Positions 34,038-43,894 are shown, counted from the stretch's first letter. The stretch is DNA of 64,000 nt from Bacteroides sp. (GCA_021202275.1 JAJQDI010000003.1:62001-126000), one strand, 5' to 3'. Notes: generated from the letters alone by a model not told the origin. A program made the numbers and translations.

Positions 34038-36065
34038 CTACATTTCAAACTTCTCTTTCATCAGCTCTTCCAGTTTCAGCAATTCATCCCGGTACTGAGC
34101 AGCTTCAATAAACCCCAGTTTCTTAGCAGCCTGCTGCATCAGTTTACGGGTACGTTGTATACTCTTTTCCAATTGTGGTCTGCTCATGTATTCCACAATC
34201 GGATCGGCTACCATAGCTACCGTTTCGGGTTCTACATACGCATATCCCGTAGCTACCTCCTGCGGCTCTCCTGTGCCAAACACAGCCAGGTTGCGTGCTT
34301 TGCGTATTTGTTGCGGAGTGATGCCATGCTCTTCGTTGTAGGCAAGCTGTTTTTCCCACCGGCGATTGGTCTCGTCGATGGTACGTTGCATGCTATCTGT
34401 GATTTTATCCGCATACATGATCACCAGGCCATTCACATTACGTGCCGCGCGGCCCGCTGTCTGTGTCAGCGAACGGTGGGAACGGAGGAAACCCTCTTTG
34501 TCAGCATCCAGGATGGCTACCAGGGAAACTTCCGGCAGGTCCAATCCTTCACGCAACAGGTTCACACCTACCAACACATCAAACATTCCCTGGCGCAGTT
34601 CGTCCATGATCTTTACCCGTTCCAGTGTATCCACATCGCTGTGGATATAATTGCATCGCACATCGTTGTTGAGCAGGTATTCCGTCAGTTCTTCCGCCAT
34701 ACGTTTGGTGAGGGTAGTCACCAATACCCGTTCGTTGCGCTCTATACGCAGTTGGATCTCCTCCATCAGGTCGTCTATCTGATTGAGACTGGGGCGTACT
34801 TCAATGATGGGGTCCAGCAAGCCGGTAGGGCGGATCACCTGTTCCACCACAATCCCTTCGGACCGGATGAGTTCATAGTCCGCAGGGGTTGCACTCACAT
34901 AGATCACTTGCGGGGTCATCATTTCAAACTCTTCAAACTTCAGCGGACGATTGTCCATCGCTGCCGGAAGCCGGAACCCATACTCCACCAGATTGATCTT
35001 GCGGGCACGGTCGCCTCCGTACATGGCGCGGATCTGTGGTATAGACACATGACTTTCGTCTACGACCAACAGAAAATCTTCCGGGAAAAAGTCCAGTAAA
35101 CAGTAGGGGCGTGTACCCGGTGCCCGTCCGTCGAAATAACGCGAATAATTCTCAATACCCGAACAGTGCCCCAGTTCACGCAGCATTTCCATATCATACG
35201 TTACCCTTTCGTACAGCCGTTTGGCCTCGAAAGGTTTACCTACACTTTCAAAGAAAGCAACCTGTTTTGTCAGATCATCCTCGATCTGATGGATGGCCCG
35301 GAAGGTCGTCTCTTTGGTAGTCATAAAGAGATTAGCCGGATAGATCTTATAACTTTCAAACGTTTTCGTCATGGCCCCACTGATGGGATCTACCTCCTCG
35401 ATAGCATCAATCTCATCTCCCCAGAAAACCACACGCAGGATGTGGTCGGTATAAGCTAAAGAAATATCTACTGTATCTCCTTTGACCCGGAAATTGCCCC
35501 GATTCAGGTCGATATCGTTACGTACATACAGACTCTCTACCAGTCGTCTCAGGAATACATTCCGGTTCACCGTACGGCCTCTTTCGATCTCGATCACGTT
35601 TTCGTAAAAGTCGGCCGGGTTTCCCATACCATAGATGCAGGATACGGAAGAGACCACGATCACGTCTTTTCGTCCCGAAAGGAGAGCGGAGGTAGCTGCC
35701 AGACGCAGTTTATCGATCTCATCGTTGATCATGAGGTCTTTTTCTATATACGTATCCGAACCTGGAAGGTAGGCTTCCGGCTGGTAATAGTCATAGTAAG
35801 AAACATAATATTCCACGGCATTTTCCGGAAAGAAACTTTTAAACTCACCGTACAGCTGTGCCGCCAGGGTTTTGTTGTGGCTCAGTACCAGAGTAGGTTT
35901 GTTCACATTGGCTATCACATTGGCTATGGTAAAGGTCTTTCCCGAGCCGGTTACCCCCAGGAGGGTTTGTGCGGGTACATAGTCCAGTACCCCTTCGGTG
36001 AGTTGCGCAATGGCTTCTGGCTGGTCACCGGTGGGTTTGTATGCGGATGTCAATTGAAAATTCAT
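34038..36065 (-). CDS. uvrB: excinuclease ABC subunit B
   Basis: 675 residues, complete. Walker A GVTGSGKTF near residue 39, the beta-hairpin YYDYYQPEAYLP, helicase motif II VVDESHV, and motifs V/VI (LLREGLDLPEVSLV, QTAGRAARN). The C-terminal UVR domain (LMQQAAKKLGFIEAAQYRDELL) contacts UvrA and UvrC. It opens damaged DNA in nucleotide excision repair. uvrA is 8 kb to the right on the other strand, as often in Bacteroidetes. The ATG at 36065 opens MNFQLTSAYKPTGDQPEAI as in relatives. Confidence 0.97.
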   Translation of the reverse strand: MNFQLTSAYKPTGDQPEAIAQLTEGVLDYVPAQTLLGVTGSGKTFTIANVIANVNKPTLVLSHNKTLAAQLYGEFKSFFPENAVEYYVSYYDYYQPEAYLPGSDTYIEKDLMINDEIDKLRLAATSALLSGRKDVIVVSSVSCIYGMGNPADFYENVIEIERGRTVNRNVFLRRLVESLYVRNDIDLNRGNFRVKGDTVDISLAYTDHILRVVFWGDEIDAIEEVDPISGAMTKTFESYKIYPANLFMTTKETTFRAIHQIEDDLTKQVAFFESVGKPFEAKRLYERVTYDMEMLRELGHCSGIENYSRYFDGRAPGTRPYCLLDFFPEDFLLVVDESHVSIPQIRAMYGGDRARKINLVEYGFRLPAAMDNRPLKFEEFEMMTPQVIYVSATPADYELIRSEGIVVEQVIRPTGLLDPIIEVRPSLNQIDDLMEEIQLRIERNERVLVTTLTKRMAEELTEYLLNNDVRCNYIHSDVDTLERVKIMDELRQGMFDVLVGVNLLREGLDLPEVSLVAILDADKEGFLRSHRSLTQTAGRAARNVNGLVIMYADKITDSMQRTIDETNRRWEKQLAYNEEHGITPQQIRKARNLAVFGTGEPQEVATGYAYVEPETVAMVADPIVEYMSRPQLEKSIQRTRKLMQQAAKKLGFIEAAQYRDELLKLEELMKEKFEM

Positions 36066-36580
36066 GAAATCTTTTCCTTATATTAAAGTTATACCTGTTG
36101 TCTGAATGTATCTTGCCTGTTGTTCCTACATAAACAGTTCTACGGGCAGATCGGTTTCCTGTGTTCTTTGAATAAGGGTCGCTTCTGTTCCTTTTATTTG
36201 TTGGGATCCCTTTATACATATATCTGTGACCGCTGTCTTACAGAGAAGACGGCGGCTTTCAGGCGGTTTATAAAGGTGGGGAGAATGACAGCTTCAAACA
36301 GAAAGCAATATTCGGCAAAATAATTGGATTATACAAACAGAAGTCCGGAATATTTGATCTGTCGCGTGTGGTTTTTCACAAAAAATTCTTTTCTTTGTGT
36401 ATATTTACAGAATATAGGATTCGGCTGGGCATAGCCTCAATAAGTTTGGCTCTGCGTTCGGCTTTCACAGGATTTATCGGAATACTTGATTTTCCATACC
36501 GTACATCGTACATGAGTACATCGTAAATAAACTCTGCCTTTCGGTAGAACAGTTGTTAGAATATTAAGACCTTGAAACAC
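36066..36580. other. 515-bp divergent region between uvrB and the PaaK gene
   Basis: No convincing gene. Around 36416-36475 there is a GC-richer block (CGGCTGGGCATAGCCTC, then AGTTTGGCTCTGCGTTCGGC) that looks like an intergenic repeat word in Bacteroidales genomes; that recognition is from memory. Near 36240-36300 an A-rich purine stretch is seen. Promoters for both genes must lie here but no exact -7 box was found. Confidence 0.35.
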
Positions 36581-37882
36581 ATGATTTGGAACGAGAACAT
36601 TGAGTGTATGGATCGTGAGAACCTGAGAAAGATCCAGAGCATCCGACTGAAGAAGATCGTCACACACATTTATCAGAATACCCCTTTCTACCGGAAGAAG
36701 ATGCAGGAACTGGGTATTACTCCGGATGATATAGAAAGCATCGACGATATAGTGAAACTGCCTTTTACGACCAAGCTGGATCTGCGTGACAACTATCCTT
36801 TCGGTATGTGTGCCGTGCCTATGAGCCAGATCGTACGTATCCATGCTTCTTCCGGTACTACCGGAAAACCTACAGTCGTAGGATATACCCGGAAAGACCT
36901 GTCGACCTGGACCGAATGTCTGGCACGCTGTTTCTATGCCTATGGTGCTGATAATTCCGATATATTTCAGGTAGCCTACGGGTATGGACTTTTCACTGGT
37001 GGATTGGGAGCTCATTACGGTGCTGAGCACATTGGTGCTTCCGTGATCCCGATGTCGAGTGGCAATACCGAAAAGCAGATCACACTGATGCACGATTTCG
37101 GGGCTTCTGTTTTGTGTTGTACCCCTTCTTACGCACTCTATATAGCCGATGCGATCAAAGATTCGGGCATTCCCCGCGAAGAGTTCAGACTCAAAGCCGG
37201 AGCATTTGGTGCCGAGCCATGGACAGAGAGTATGCGCAAGGAGATCGAAGAAAAACTGGGTATTAAAGCCTATGACATCTACGGGCTGAGTGAGATTGCC
37301 GGGCCCGGTGTAGGATACGAATGTGAATGTCAGAGCGGGACTCATTTGTGCGAAGATCATTTCTTCCCGGAGATCGTGGGTCCGCAGACCTTACAGCCGG
37401 TAGAACCGGGTCAGACGGGTGAGTTGGTATTCACTCACCTCACCAAAGAGGGAATGCCCCTGCTTCGCTACCGTACCAAAGACCTGACAGCCCTCCATTA
37501 CGATACCTGTGCGTGCGGACGCACCTTGGTACGTATGGACCGTATCCTCGGATGAAGCGATGATATGCTTATCATCCGTGGTGTGAATGTGTTCCCGACA
37601 CAGATCGAATCGGTGATCCTGGAACTTCCGGAATTTGAACCGCACTACATGCTGACGGTAGATCGGGTCAACAATACTGATGTGATGGAACTGAAAGTAG
37701 AAGTACGGGCCGATTGTTATTCCGATGAGATCAACAAGATGCTGGCACTGAAAAAGAAACTGACGGCTCGTCTGCAAAGTGTGCTGGGGCTGGGAGTAGA
37801 TGTGAAACTGGTAGAGCCGCGTACCATCGAGCGTAGCATGGGAAAAGCCAAACGAGTGATCGATAACCGTAAACTGATATAA
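36581..37882 (+). pseudogene. paaK: phenylacetate-CoA ligase (PaaK family), in-frame stop
   Basis: ATG 36581, about 433 residues. Conserved adenylating motifs: [19 protein letters not shown] (P-loop), [36 protein letters not shown]. The only break is TGA at 37553-37555 in MDRILG*SDDMLIIRGVN, where relatives have Arg; CGA to TGA is one transition. The rest continues in the same frame to 37882. The enzyme activates aryl acids such as phenylacetate to CoA thioesters with ATP. It is followed by an ACT-domain protein, a pair usual in Bacteroidales beside indolepyruvate oxidoreductase genes, though those are absent here. Confidence 0.9.
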
Positions 37883-37885
37883 GAT

Positions 37886-38311
37886 ATGATAGCCAAGCAA
37901 CTTTCTGTTTTCCTGGAAAACAAATCAGGACGTCTCACAGAGGTGACTGAAGTATTAGCCAAAGAGGGGATCAATCTCTCCGCGTTGTGTATCGCTGAAA
38001 ACGCGGATTTCGGTATCCTGCGTGCCATTGTGTCCGATCCTGACAGAGCTTACAAGGCTTTGAAAGAGAATCATTTTGCCGTGAACGTGACCAATGTGGT
38101 AGGGATCACCTGTCCCAACGTACCGGGGTCTCTGGCACAAGTGCTTACTTATCTTTCGGAACAAGGCGTTTTCATCGAATATATGTATTCCTTTGCCTGT
38201 AACAATGTGGCCCATGTGATCCTTCGTCCCGATGATCTGGACAATTGCATCCGGGTACTGACGGAGTACAAAGTGGATCTGTTGGCGGCAAGTGATCTGT
38301 ATAAATTGTAA
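37886..38311 (+). CDS. two-ACT-domain amino-acid-binding protein
   Basis: 141 residues consisting of two ACT repeats (QLSVFLENKSGRLTEVTEVL and VVGITCPNVPGSLAQVLTYL), each with the Gly/Pro turn where ligands bind. It starts 3 bp after the PaaK stop, so translation is coupled. ACT pairs without an enzyme bind amino acids; here a branched-chain or aromatic acid effector controlling the ligase or its pathway is plausible. Followed by a repeat element (38322-38384). Confidence 0.88.
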   Translation: MIAKQLSVFLENKSGRLTEVTEVLAKEGINLSALCIAENADFGILRAIVSDPDRAYKALKENHFAVNVTNVVGITCPNVPGSLAQVLTYLSEQGVFIEYMYSFACNNVAHVILRPDDLDNCIRVLTEYKVDLLAASDLYKL

Positions 38312-38321
38312 AGAGATTTAC

Positions 38322-38384
38322 GATTTACGGATTTACGAACCGTTGGTCGACGAAGTCAACCAACGGTCAGCAAAGCTAATTACG
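38322..38384 (-). repeat. composite intergenic repeat, left of the bamD operon
   Basis: Read on the minus strand: ATTAGCTTTGCTGACCG, then GTTGACTTCGTCGACCAACGG, then repeated TTTACG/CGTAAATC words. Two ~21-bp units. A related copy with three units lies in opposite orientation at 41212-41300. Confidence 0.6.
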
Positions 38385-38684
38385 AATGAAATAACAGGGT
38401 ATGATCTGTATCAATAGTAAATTTTACATGGAATGATGTTACGATTTGTAAGTCAGCAAGTCCGGAGGACTTGAATTTGAGCCTATTCAGGGTCGTTACT
38501 ACAACACTTACAAATTGTTTTTTATAAAGAAACGATTGGATTTTTATCCCTGCTCTTACATGCAAAGGAGCACCTTTGTATTTCTGGCGTTCCTCCGTGT
38601 TACTTGTCAGTTAATAATCATGACCGCAGAGAGTAATCGTTGACCTGGTTTGTATATAAATTGATTTTTAATTGATTCTATAGA
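38385..38684. other. 300-bp gene-free stretch
   Basis: AT-rich, no coding signal that I trust. It holds the end of the repeat and the leader of the lipoprotein gene. Confidence 0.35.
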
Positions 38685-39068
38685 ATGAATATATCTAAAA
38701 TAATTCTGCTTTTTATATCTTTCCTGATAATGAGCAGTTGCGCTCAGAAGGCAAAAAATGAAACGGAAATTCCTGTGGCTGAATTACAGATCTATCAGCA
38801 GGTAGATAGCCTGGTCAATGAAGAATTGGCATTGCTTCAGAAAACCATTGTAAACAACCTGAAGATTGTAGACAATCACATGGTATTTCCTTTATCTAAA
38901 GAGGAATTTATCGCACTCGGACTTCCCGGATTTTATTATGAGAATCTACAACAGGAATTGAAAGAGACCAATGAGTGGATAGATGCTTCCGGATTGGAGA
39001 ATGTGGAAGAAATACTCGCGGAGTCATACCAGAGTTTGTATGAGCTATATGGTTCGCCACAGGAGTGA
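38685..39068 (+). CDS. small lipoprotein of unknown function
   Basis: 127 residues. The signal peptide MNISKIILLFISFLIMSSC ends in a lipobox Cys at residue 19. The mature part is acidic and helical with a coiled-coil-like stretch (QQVDSLVNEELALLQKTIVNNLK) and ends in acidic helices (LENVEEILAESYQSLYELYG). No family recognised. Lies 148 bp before bamD in the same direction; bamD has its own promoter. Confidence 0.65.
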   Translation: MNISKIILLFISFLIMSSCAQKAKNETEIPVAELQIYQQVDSLVNEELALLQKTIVNNLKIVDNHMVFPLSKEEFIALGLPGFYYENLQQELKETNEWIDASGLENVEEILAESYQSLYELYGSPQE

Positions 39069-39187
39069 CAGGGTGGCGTACTGTGTATTTCTGATCAGAC
39101 ATCCCGAAAGTAGGCGGTTTGATAGAGAAAATAAGGCTTTTTATCTTAAAAAAACATGGATTAATTGGTTTATTCCGCCCGATTCTT

Positions 39188-39195
39188 TAACTTTG
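39188..39195 (+). promoter_or_regulatory. -7 box (TAACTTTG) of the bamD operon
   Basis: TAACTTTG matches TAnnTTTG, 21 bp before the bamD ATG. This rules out the longer frame that starts upstream. Confidence 0.6.
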
Positions 39196-39216
39196 CACAT
39201 TATTTTTGAATCGAGA

Positions 39217-40032
39217 ATGAAAAAGAATATCCTTTTAGCTCTTTTGACAGTGCTCTTACTCTCTTCGTGTGGGGAATATAATAAGTTACTGAAAAGTACG
39301 GATTATGAGTATAAATACGAAGCAGCAAAGACCTATTTTGCCCAGGGTAAGTACAACCGTTCGGCTACGTTGCTGAATGAGTTGATCACTATTCTGAAAG
39401 GGACCGATAAAGCGGAAGAATCTCTGTATATGTTGGCCATGAGCTATTACAATCAAAAGGATTATGTGACCGCCGCTCATACGTTCATGACGTATTTCAA
39501 TACTTATCCGCGGGGTCAATATACCGAATTGTCCCGTTTCCATGCCGGAAAAGCTCTTTATATGGACTCTCCGGAAGCACGATTGGACCAGTCGGGCACT
39601 TATCAGGCCATTCAGCAATTGCAGTTGTTCCTGGAATATTTCCCGGAAAGCAGCAAGAAACAGGAAGCGCAGGATATAATGTTTGAGTTACAGGACAAAC
39701 TCGTGAGAAAGGAACTTCTGTCGGCCAGGCTGTATTATAATCTGGGCAATTATCTGGGTAACAATTACCTTTCTTGTGTGATCACGGCTCAGAACGCGTT
39801 GAGAGAATATCCCCATACACAGTACCGCGAAGAACTTTCTATCTTGGTGCTGCGTTCCCGGTATGAGATGGCCATACACAGTGTGGAAGAACGAAGGGAC
39901 GAACGGTATCGTGAAACTATTGACGAGTATTATGCCTTCCGGAATGAGTTTCCCGAAAGTAAATACCTCAGAGAGGCGGAACGTATATTCAAAGATTCTG
40001 TCAAAGAGATAGGAGAAGAAAAAGAAGATTAA
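39217..40032 (+). CDS. bamD: outer-membrane assembly lipoprotein BamD
   Basis: 271 residues from ATG 39217, which gives the lipoprotein signal MKKNILLALLTVLLLSSC. TPR-type helix pairs follow (YEAAKTYFAQGKYNRSATLLNELI, ESLYMLAMSYYNQKDYVTAAHTF, and the BamD-specific PESSKKQEAQDIMFELQDKL). It is part of the BAM complex that folds beta-barrel proteins into the outer membrane. Followed 16 bp later by the omega subunit and then DUF4293, a conserved gene order in Bacteroidetes. Confidence 0.93.
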   Translation: MKKNILLALLTVLLLSSCGEYNKLLKSTDYEYKYEAAKTYFAQGKYNRSATLLNELITILKGTDKAEESLYMLAMSYYNQKDYVTAAHTFMTYFNTYPRGQYTELSRFHAGKALYMDSPEARLDQSGTYQAIQQLQLFLEYFPESSKKQEAQDIMFELQDKLVRKELLSARLYYNLGNYLGNNYLSCVITAQNALREYPHTQYREELSILVLRSRYEMAIHSVEERRDERYRETIDEYYAFRNEFPESKYLREAERIFKDSVKEIGEEKED

Positions 40033-40048
40033 AATCAGATATAAATTT

Positions 40049-40384
40049 ATGGATTACAAAAAAACAAACGCGCCGGCTAATACCATTACCCGTGACATGA
40101 TGCAATTGTGTGCGGATACAGGGAATGTGTATGAGACTGTAGCAATTATCGGTAAACGTGCTAATCAGATCAGTGTAGAGATCAAAAGTGATCTTTCCAA
40201 GAAGCTGCAGGAGTTTGCTTCGTACAGCGACAATCTGGAAGAGGTTTTCGAGAACCGCGAACAGATAGAGATCTCACGTTACTACGAAAAGCTTCCGAAA
40301 CCCACATTGATCGCCGCACAGGAATATGTGGAAGGAAAGGTATATTACCGCAATCCGGCTAAAGAAAAAGAAAAACTTCAGTGA
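40049..40384 (+). CDS. rpoZ: RNA polymerase omega subunit (Bacteroidetes type)
   Basis: 111 residues. NVYETVAIIGKRANQISVEIKSDL carries the conserved omega core (A-x-x-x-x-x-R-A-x-x-I). The longer C-terminus (EYVEGKVYYRNPAKEKEKLQ) is typical for this phylum. It helps assemble and stabilise beta' in RNA polymerase. Placed between bamD and DUF4293, likely one transcript. Confidence 0.9.
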   Translation: MDYKKTNAPANTITRDMMQLCADTGNVYETVAIIGKRANQISVEIKSDLSKKLQEFASYSDNLEEVFENREQIEISRYYEKLPKPTLIAAQEYVEGKVYYRNPAKEKEKLQ

Positions 40385-40558
40385 TCCGGTAGCGATCTGC
40401 CGGGATCATACGAAATAAAAATAGTCAGGTATGAAGTCGGAATCTGATGTCCGTTACTTGTACTTGACTATTTTTATACTATCTATTCATGTTATGCGAA
40501 CAGGTAGGTGAACATAGCTGTGACTACACCTGTTTCTCTATTAAAAATCTTCAATAAT

Positions 40559-41008
40559 ATGATACAACGCATTCAATCTGTCTATCTGTTATTAGTGACC
40601 GGACTGTTGATACTTGCTATGGTATTTCCGGTAGGTACATTTGTGGCTGCCGACGGCGCGCCTTATACATTTACCAACTTCGGAGTGAATACGGGGGTTA
40701 TTGTCCACTCTACGTGGGGACTCTTTGGATTGTTGCTGATCAGTGCGATCCTTGCGTTTGGTACCATCTTCTTGTTCCGCAATCGTATGTTGCAGATCCG
40801 GATCTCTGTTTTCAACGCCATACTGATGATAGGCTATTACCTCTCTTTCGCCGTATTTGTATATATGCTGAAAGACGATCTGGATGCTTCCTATACGCTC
40901 TCCTGGGCATTGGGATTACCATTGATTGCCCTGATCCTGAACTATCTGGCTATCCGTGCCATTGGTAAAGATGAGGTGTTGGTAAGAGCTACCGATCGGT
41001 TAAGATGA
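40559..41008 (+). CDS. DUF4293 integral membrane protein
   Basis: 149 residues with four membrane helices (VYLLLVTGLLILAMVFPVG, WGLFGLLLISAILAFGTIF, VFNAILMIGYYLSFAVFVYM, LGLPLIALILNYLAIRAIG). The opening MIQRIQSVYLL and the ending IGKDEVLVRATDRLR are the DUF4293 signature. ATG 40559 is used because it starts this signature; the frame is open further upstream. Function unknown. Last gene of the bamD cluster. Confidence 0.88.
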   Translation: MIQRIQSVYLLLVTGLLILAMVFPVGTFVAADGAPYTFTNFGVNTGVIVHSTWGLFGLLLISAILAFGTIFLFRNRMLQIRISVFNAILMIGYYLSFAVFVYMLKDDLDASYTLSWALGLPLIALILNYLAIRAIGKDEVLVRATDRLR

Positions 41009-41321
41009 AAGGATTTACGATTTACGGATTTACAATTTAGAAATGCTTTGTAATGAAGCATTAAATAACTTATCTGCTAAATATATTAATTAAGACCCAT
41101 TCGGTCGGACGTATATGGCGGATGCGTACATTGTATGTATCCGCCGTATATATATAAAGATAGGGCTGGTGATAGGGAAGGGCATTTTGCCTATACGATG
41201 TAATTTCAATCGTAATTAGCTTTGCTGACCGCCTGGTTAGCTACGCCGACCTTCGATTGACTTTGTCGACCGTTGGCTCGTAAATTGTCCATTCGTAAAT
41301 AACTTCGTTTTCAGCGAAGCT
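41009..41321. repeat. intergenic region with the second composite repeat
   Basis: 41013-41035 holds the TTTACGATTTACGG word also seen at 38.3 kb. 41212-41300 (plus strand) reads ATTAGCTTTGCTGACCG followed by two more ~21-bp units (GCTACGCCGACC..., ACTTTGTCGACCG...) and ends in CGTAAAT words: the inverted, longer relative of 38322-38384. Between them no gene is seen. Confidence 0.6.
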
Positions 41322-42044
41322 TTATTTTTTCAGATCAAACAGATAAGTAACTTTTGCCGAAATGACAGAATGTGCCGAACGGGAGAAATAGTCCTTTTTG
41401 GTATTGTTGTAGAAGTCTGCAAGGCCAAAGTAGTAGCGTCCTTCGAGCAGAAAATTACCTGCTCCGGTCCGGATCTCCAGACCTGCTCCTCCTGTGATCC
41501 CATAATCAAACCGGTTGTCTGCCATCTTGCCGTATTGTTCAGTGGTACCCAACTGGGTATAGGGTTTGGTAGTCTCCTTTTCACTGAGCAGAAAAGCCAC
41601 TTCGGGCCCCAGGTTCAGGAAAAAACGTACGCCCCGTTCCCGTCCAAAAGCCAGATGTGCCAGAAAAGGTACTTCTATGTAGTTCATGGTACGGAAATAA
41701 GGATCATCGGTCTGTTCTTCGTCCAGTGCTTCTTTCCATCCCCGCTGGGAAAAATTGATCTCCATCTGCAGGCCACAGATCATGGCGAAGTATTTTTCGG
41801 AAATATAACGTGCTGTAATCCCTCCGTTGCTCCCCATCTGTCCGCCTTGTTTCACGGAAGGCGAGAGGGTTACCATGGCGTAGTTCATTCCGCCATTGAT
41901 ACCCACAGCAAAGTTGCTCCGTTGCTCGCCCAGTTGAGCTGAAGCGGTGCTACACAGCAGGAACAGGAAGGCGATAAGCAAAACCGGCCTTCTGCCTTTA
42001 CGGAACAGAGATCCGGGACTAACAGGTGGTATATAGGCGTTCAT
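41322..42044 (-). CDS. PorT-like outer-membrane beta-barrel protein
   Basis: 240 residues with a signal peptide (LLIAFLFLLCSTASAQ). Eight or more amphipathic strands with alternating aromatic residues, and the family's NYIEVPFLAHLAF motif near residue 120 and a Phe-rich end (VTYLFDLKK). PorT-like barrels are small outer-membrane proteins of Bacteroidetes; PorT itself serves type IX secretion, but this is a generic member. Its start codon overlaps the stop of the upstream LysM gene (TAATG), so the two are translationally coupled. Confidence 0.82.
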   Translation of the reverse strand: MNAYIPPVSPGSLFRKGRRPVLLIAFLFLLCSTASAQLGEQRSNFAVGINGGMNYAMVTLSPSVKQGGQMGSNGGITARYISEKYFAMICGLQMEINFSQRGWKEALDEEQTDDPYFRTMNYIEVPFLAHLAFGRERGVRFFLNLGPEVAFLLSEKETTKPYTQLGTTEQYGKMADNRFDYGITGGAGLEIRTGAGNFLLEGRYYFGLADFYNNTKKDYFSRSAHSVISAKVTYLFDLKK

Positions 42045-43852
42045 TATTCGAAATCAAGTTTGATCAGTTCGTAATTTTTCGTAAAGCGGACAAAGAAGAC
42101 CTTGCGGTTGATGAAACCTCCCCAGTTGTTGACACGGTCGAACTTAAAACCTGTCTGCACCGGGTTGATATTCATCCGGGAAAGATTGTTTTCCAGTCCC
42201 GATCCGTACAGGGACAACCTTTTCAGGAAGAAGAAGGCAGTATCGTAGCCTAGCATACCGTATTTCGGATAGTTATTACCCATTTCCTTACCGTACCATT
42301 TGTGGAACTTGTTGGTGAAGTTGACCGCTCCCGGCAACAGGTTGTTGGTATAGAAGGAAGAATAGAAATAAGTATCCAGTTCAAAGAACCCTTCCAGGTG
42401 ATCTTTGGTATAGGTCTGCCATTCGGGATAGCCGAACAGATGGATCGCCGCGGATGGATTTTCCCGGACTAACAAGGTCAGGATTGGCAGATACCTGATC
42501 AGTGTTACATCCGATCCGTTGTCGGGAATGAATATATTTTCTTTGTCCGGCTGGAGCAGGTTTTTCAGAGAGGCAGCTGTCGGAGTTCCCGAAGCCATCT
42601 GTACGGTGATTCCCCGGTTTGTCAGTTCCTGCTTCAATCCGGCGATGAATTCCGCCTTTTCCGTACCATCTCCGGTTTCTAAGATGATCACATTGGCCCG
42701 TGGGAAGAGGCGTACGAAATGTTCATACACTTCTGAGTAGAGATAAGACTGTGGCGTATTGATCTGGTACACCGAAGGATTGCTGAAAACCTCGTTGTCC
42801 CGTGAGGTGAACGGGATCACTAAACGGATATCATGCTGTTTGGCAAATTCTGCCAGCGGCTTGATATGGTTCTGATGCAGGGGCCCGAAAATGATATCCA
42901 TGGATTTCATCTCCTCCTTGGCCAGGATAGGAGCAAGGGAGGTGTTTTCCGTACCTGAATCATATACATACAGGTCGATCGATACTCCGGTACGTTTGAG
43001 GCTGTCTACGGCCAGCAGGAATCCTTCGTAGTACTCCAGCATGCGGTTGACCTCGTTGCGTCGGTTGACCTCCGGTAGTAGCGGCAGGATCAGACCTGCT
43101 TTGATCGTGGAGATGCTATGAGCTTGTTCCTTGTTTTCCAGGAACAACTGTCTGTCGCTCGGTGCACTGGTGAATGACGGATCGGTCGTTTTCCCCGGAG
43201 TGAGTACCGTGGGGGTAGACGGATAGGGGATGCAGATAAATTTCCCTCTTTTCAGCCCTTCCGTACGCAACTCGGGATTGGCGGCCATCAGTTCTTCCTG
43301 TGTGATACCGTATTCGCGGCTCAGACTGAATATGGTCTCTTTGCGCTTTATCTTGTGCATATCGCGGCAGCGGGACTGTACAGCCCCCTGTGTAGAAGGT
43401 CTAGATTCCGGAACCGCAACCAGGGCAACTGTTGTGTCCTCTTCCGGCTGAGGGATAAGGATCACCTGACCGATACGGAAATTCTCCGCGCTGAGTCCCG
43501 GATTGGCATCGCAGATAGCCTTTGCCGATACTTTGTATACGGTGGTGAGTTTGTAGAGTGTCTCTCCGGCCTGAATGGTATGGAAGGTTTCACCTTTCTG
43601 TTGGGCCGCTGCTTGTGGGATGCGCAATGCCTGTCCGGCATATATCTTTTCCTGACTACCGGGATTCAGGCGGACGATCTCTGCCTGGTCTACACCATAC
43701 ATACTGGAGATGGAATAGAGGCTCTGGCCTTTTTCGACAGTATGTAAAAAATAAGAAGGGTTCTCCTGAGCCGGCAGTGAAACAGATGCGAAAAAGGTAA
43801 GAGTCAGCAGAAGAAATATGTGTCGGATGAAGTCCATCGGTGTCTCTTTCAT
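42044..43852 (-). CDS. LysM peptidoglycan-binding protein with a periplasmic-binding (PBP1) domain
   Basis: About 602 residues. Start set at ATG 43852 (MKETPMDFIRHIFLLLTLTF), downstream of the -7 box at 43887-43894; a signal peptide follows. Three LysM repeats (VEKGQSLYSISSMYGVD; IQAGETLYKLTTVYKV; IKRKETIFSLSREYGI) occupy residues about 35-210. Residues 265-600 form a type I periplasmic-binding fold (AGLILPLLPEVNRR, FGPLHQNHIKPLAEFAK), as in amino-acid or branched-chain receptors. It probably anchors to murein and binds an unknown ligand. The PorT-like barrel gene overlaps its stop. Confidence 0.88.
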   Translation of the reverse strand: MKETPMDFIRHIFLLLTLTFFASVSLPAQENPSYFLHTVEKGQSLYSISSMYGVDQAEIVRLNPGSQEKIYAGQALRIPQAAAQQKGETFHTIQAGETLYKLTTVYKVSAKAICDANPGLSAENFRIGQVILIPQPEEDTTVALVAVPESRPSTQGAVQSRCRDMHKIKRKETIFSLSREYGITQEELMAANPELRTEGLKRGKFICIPYPSTPTVLTPGKTTDPSFTSAPSDRQLFLENKEQAHSISTIKAGLILPLLPEVNRRNEVNRMLEYYEGFLLAVDSLKRTGVSIDLYVYDSGTENTSLAPILAKEEMKSMDIIFGPLHQNHIKPLAEFAKQHDIRLVIPFTSRDNEVFSNPSVYQINTPQSYLYSEVYEHFVRLFPRANVIILETGDGTEKAEFIAGLKQELTNRGITVQMASGTPTAASLKNLLQPDKENIFIPDNGSDVTLIRYLPILTLLVRENPSAAIHLFGYPEWQTYTKDHLEGFFELDTYFYSSFYTNNLLPGAVNFTNKFHKWYGKEMGNNYPKYGMLGYDTAFFFLKRLSLYGSGLENNLSRMNINPVQTGFKFDRVNNWGGFINRKVFFVRFTKNYELIKLDFE

Positions 43853-43886
43853 TTGTTTTTTACTTAATATTTCCGGATTGCACCGA

Positions 43887-43894
43887 CAAAGGTA
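43887..43894 (-). promoter_or_regulatory. -7 box (TACCTTTG) of the LysM gene
   Basis: Minus-strand TACCTTTG, 35 bp upstream of ATG 43852. No good -33 TTTG. Confidence 0.5.

Noticed and set aside
33963..35099. A 378-codon frame antisense to uvrB
   Set aside because: Shadow of uvrB; no family match and no promoter.
36416..36475. A known Bacteroidales intergenic repeat with promoter
   Set aside because: Looks familiar, but no exact -7 box is present and I cannot confirm the repeat from this window alone; kept only as a note on the region.
3429..37555. Recoding of TGA or TAG as an amino acid to explain the in-frame stops
   Set aside because: Normal genes here end in TGA (for example the aquaporin) and TAG (pbpC ends TAG), and many other lesions are indels, which recoding cannot explain.
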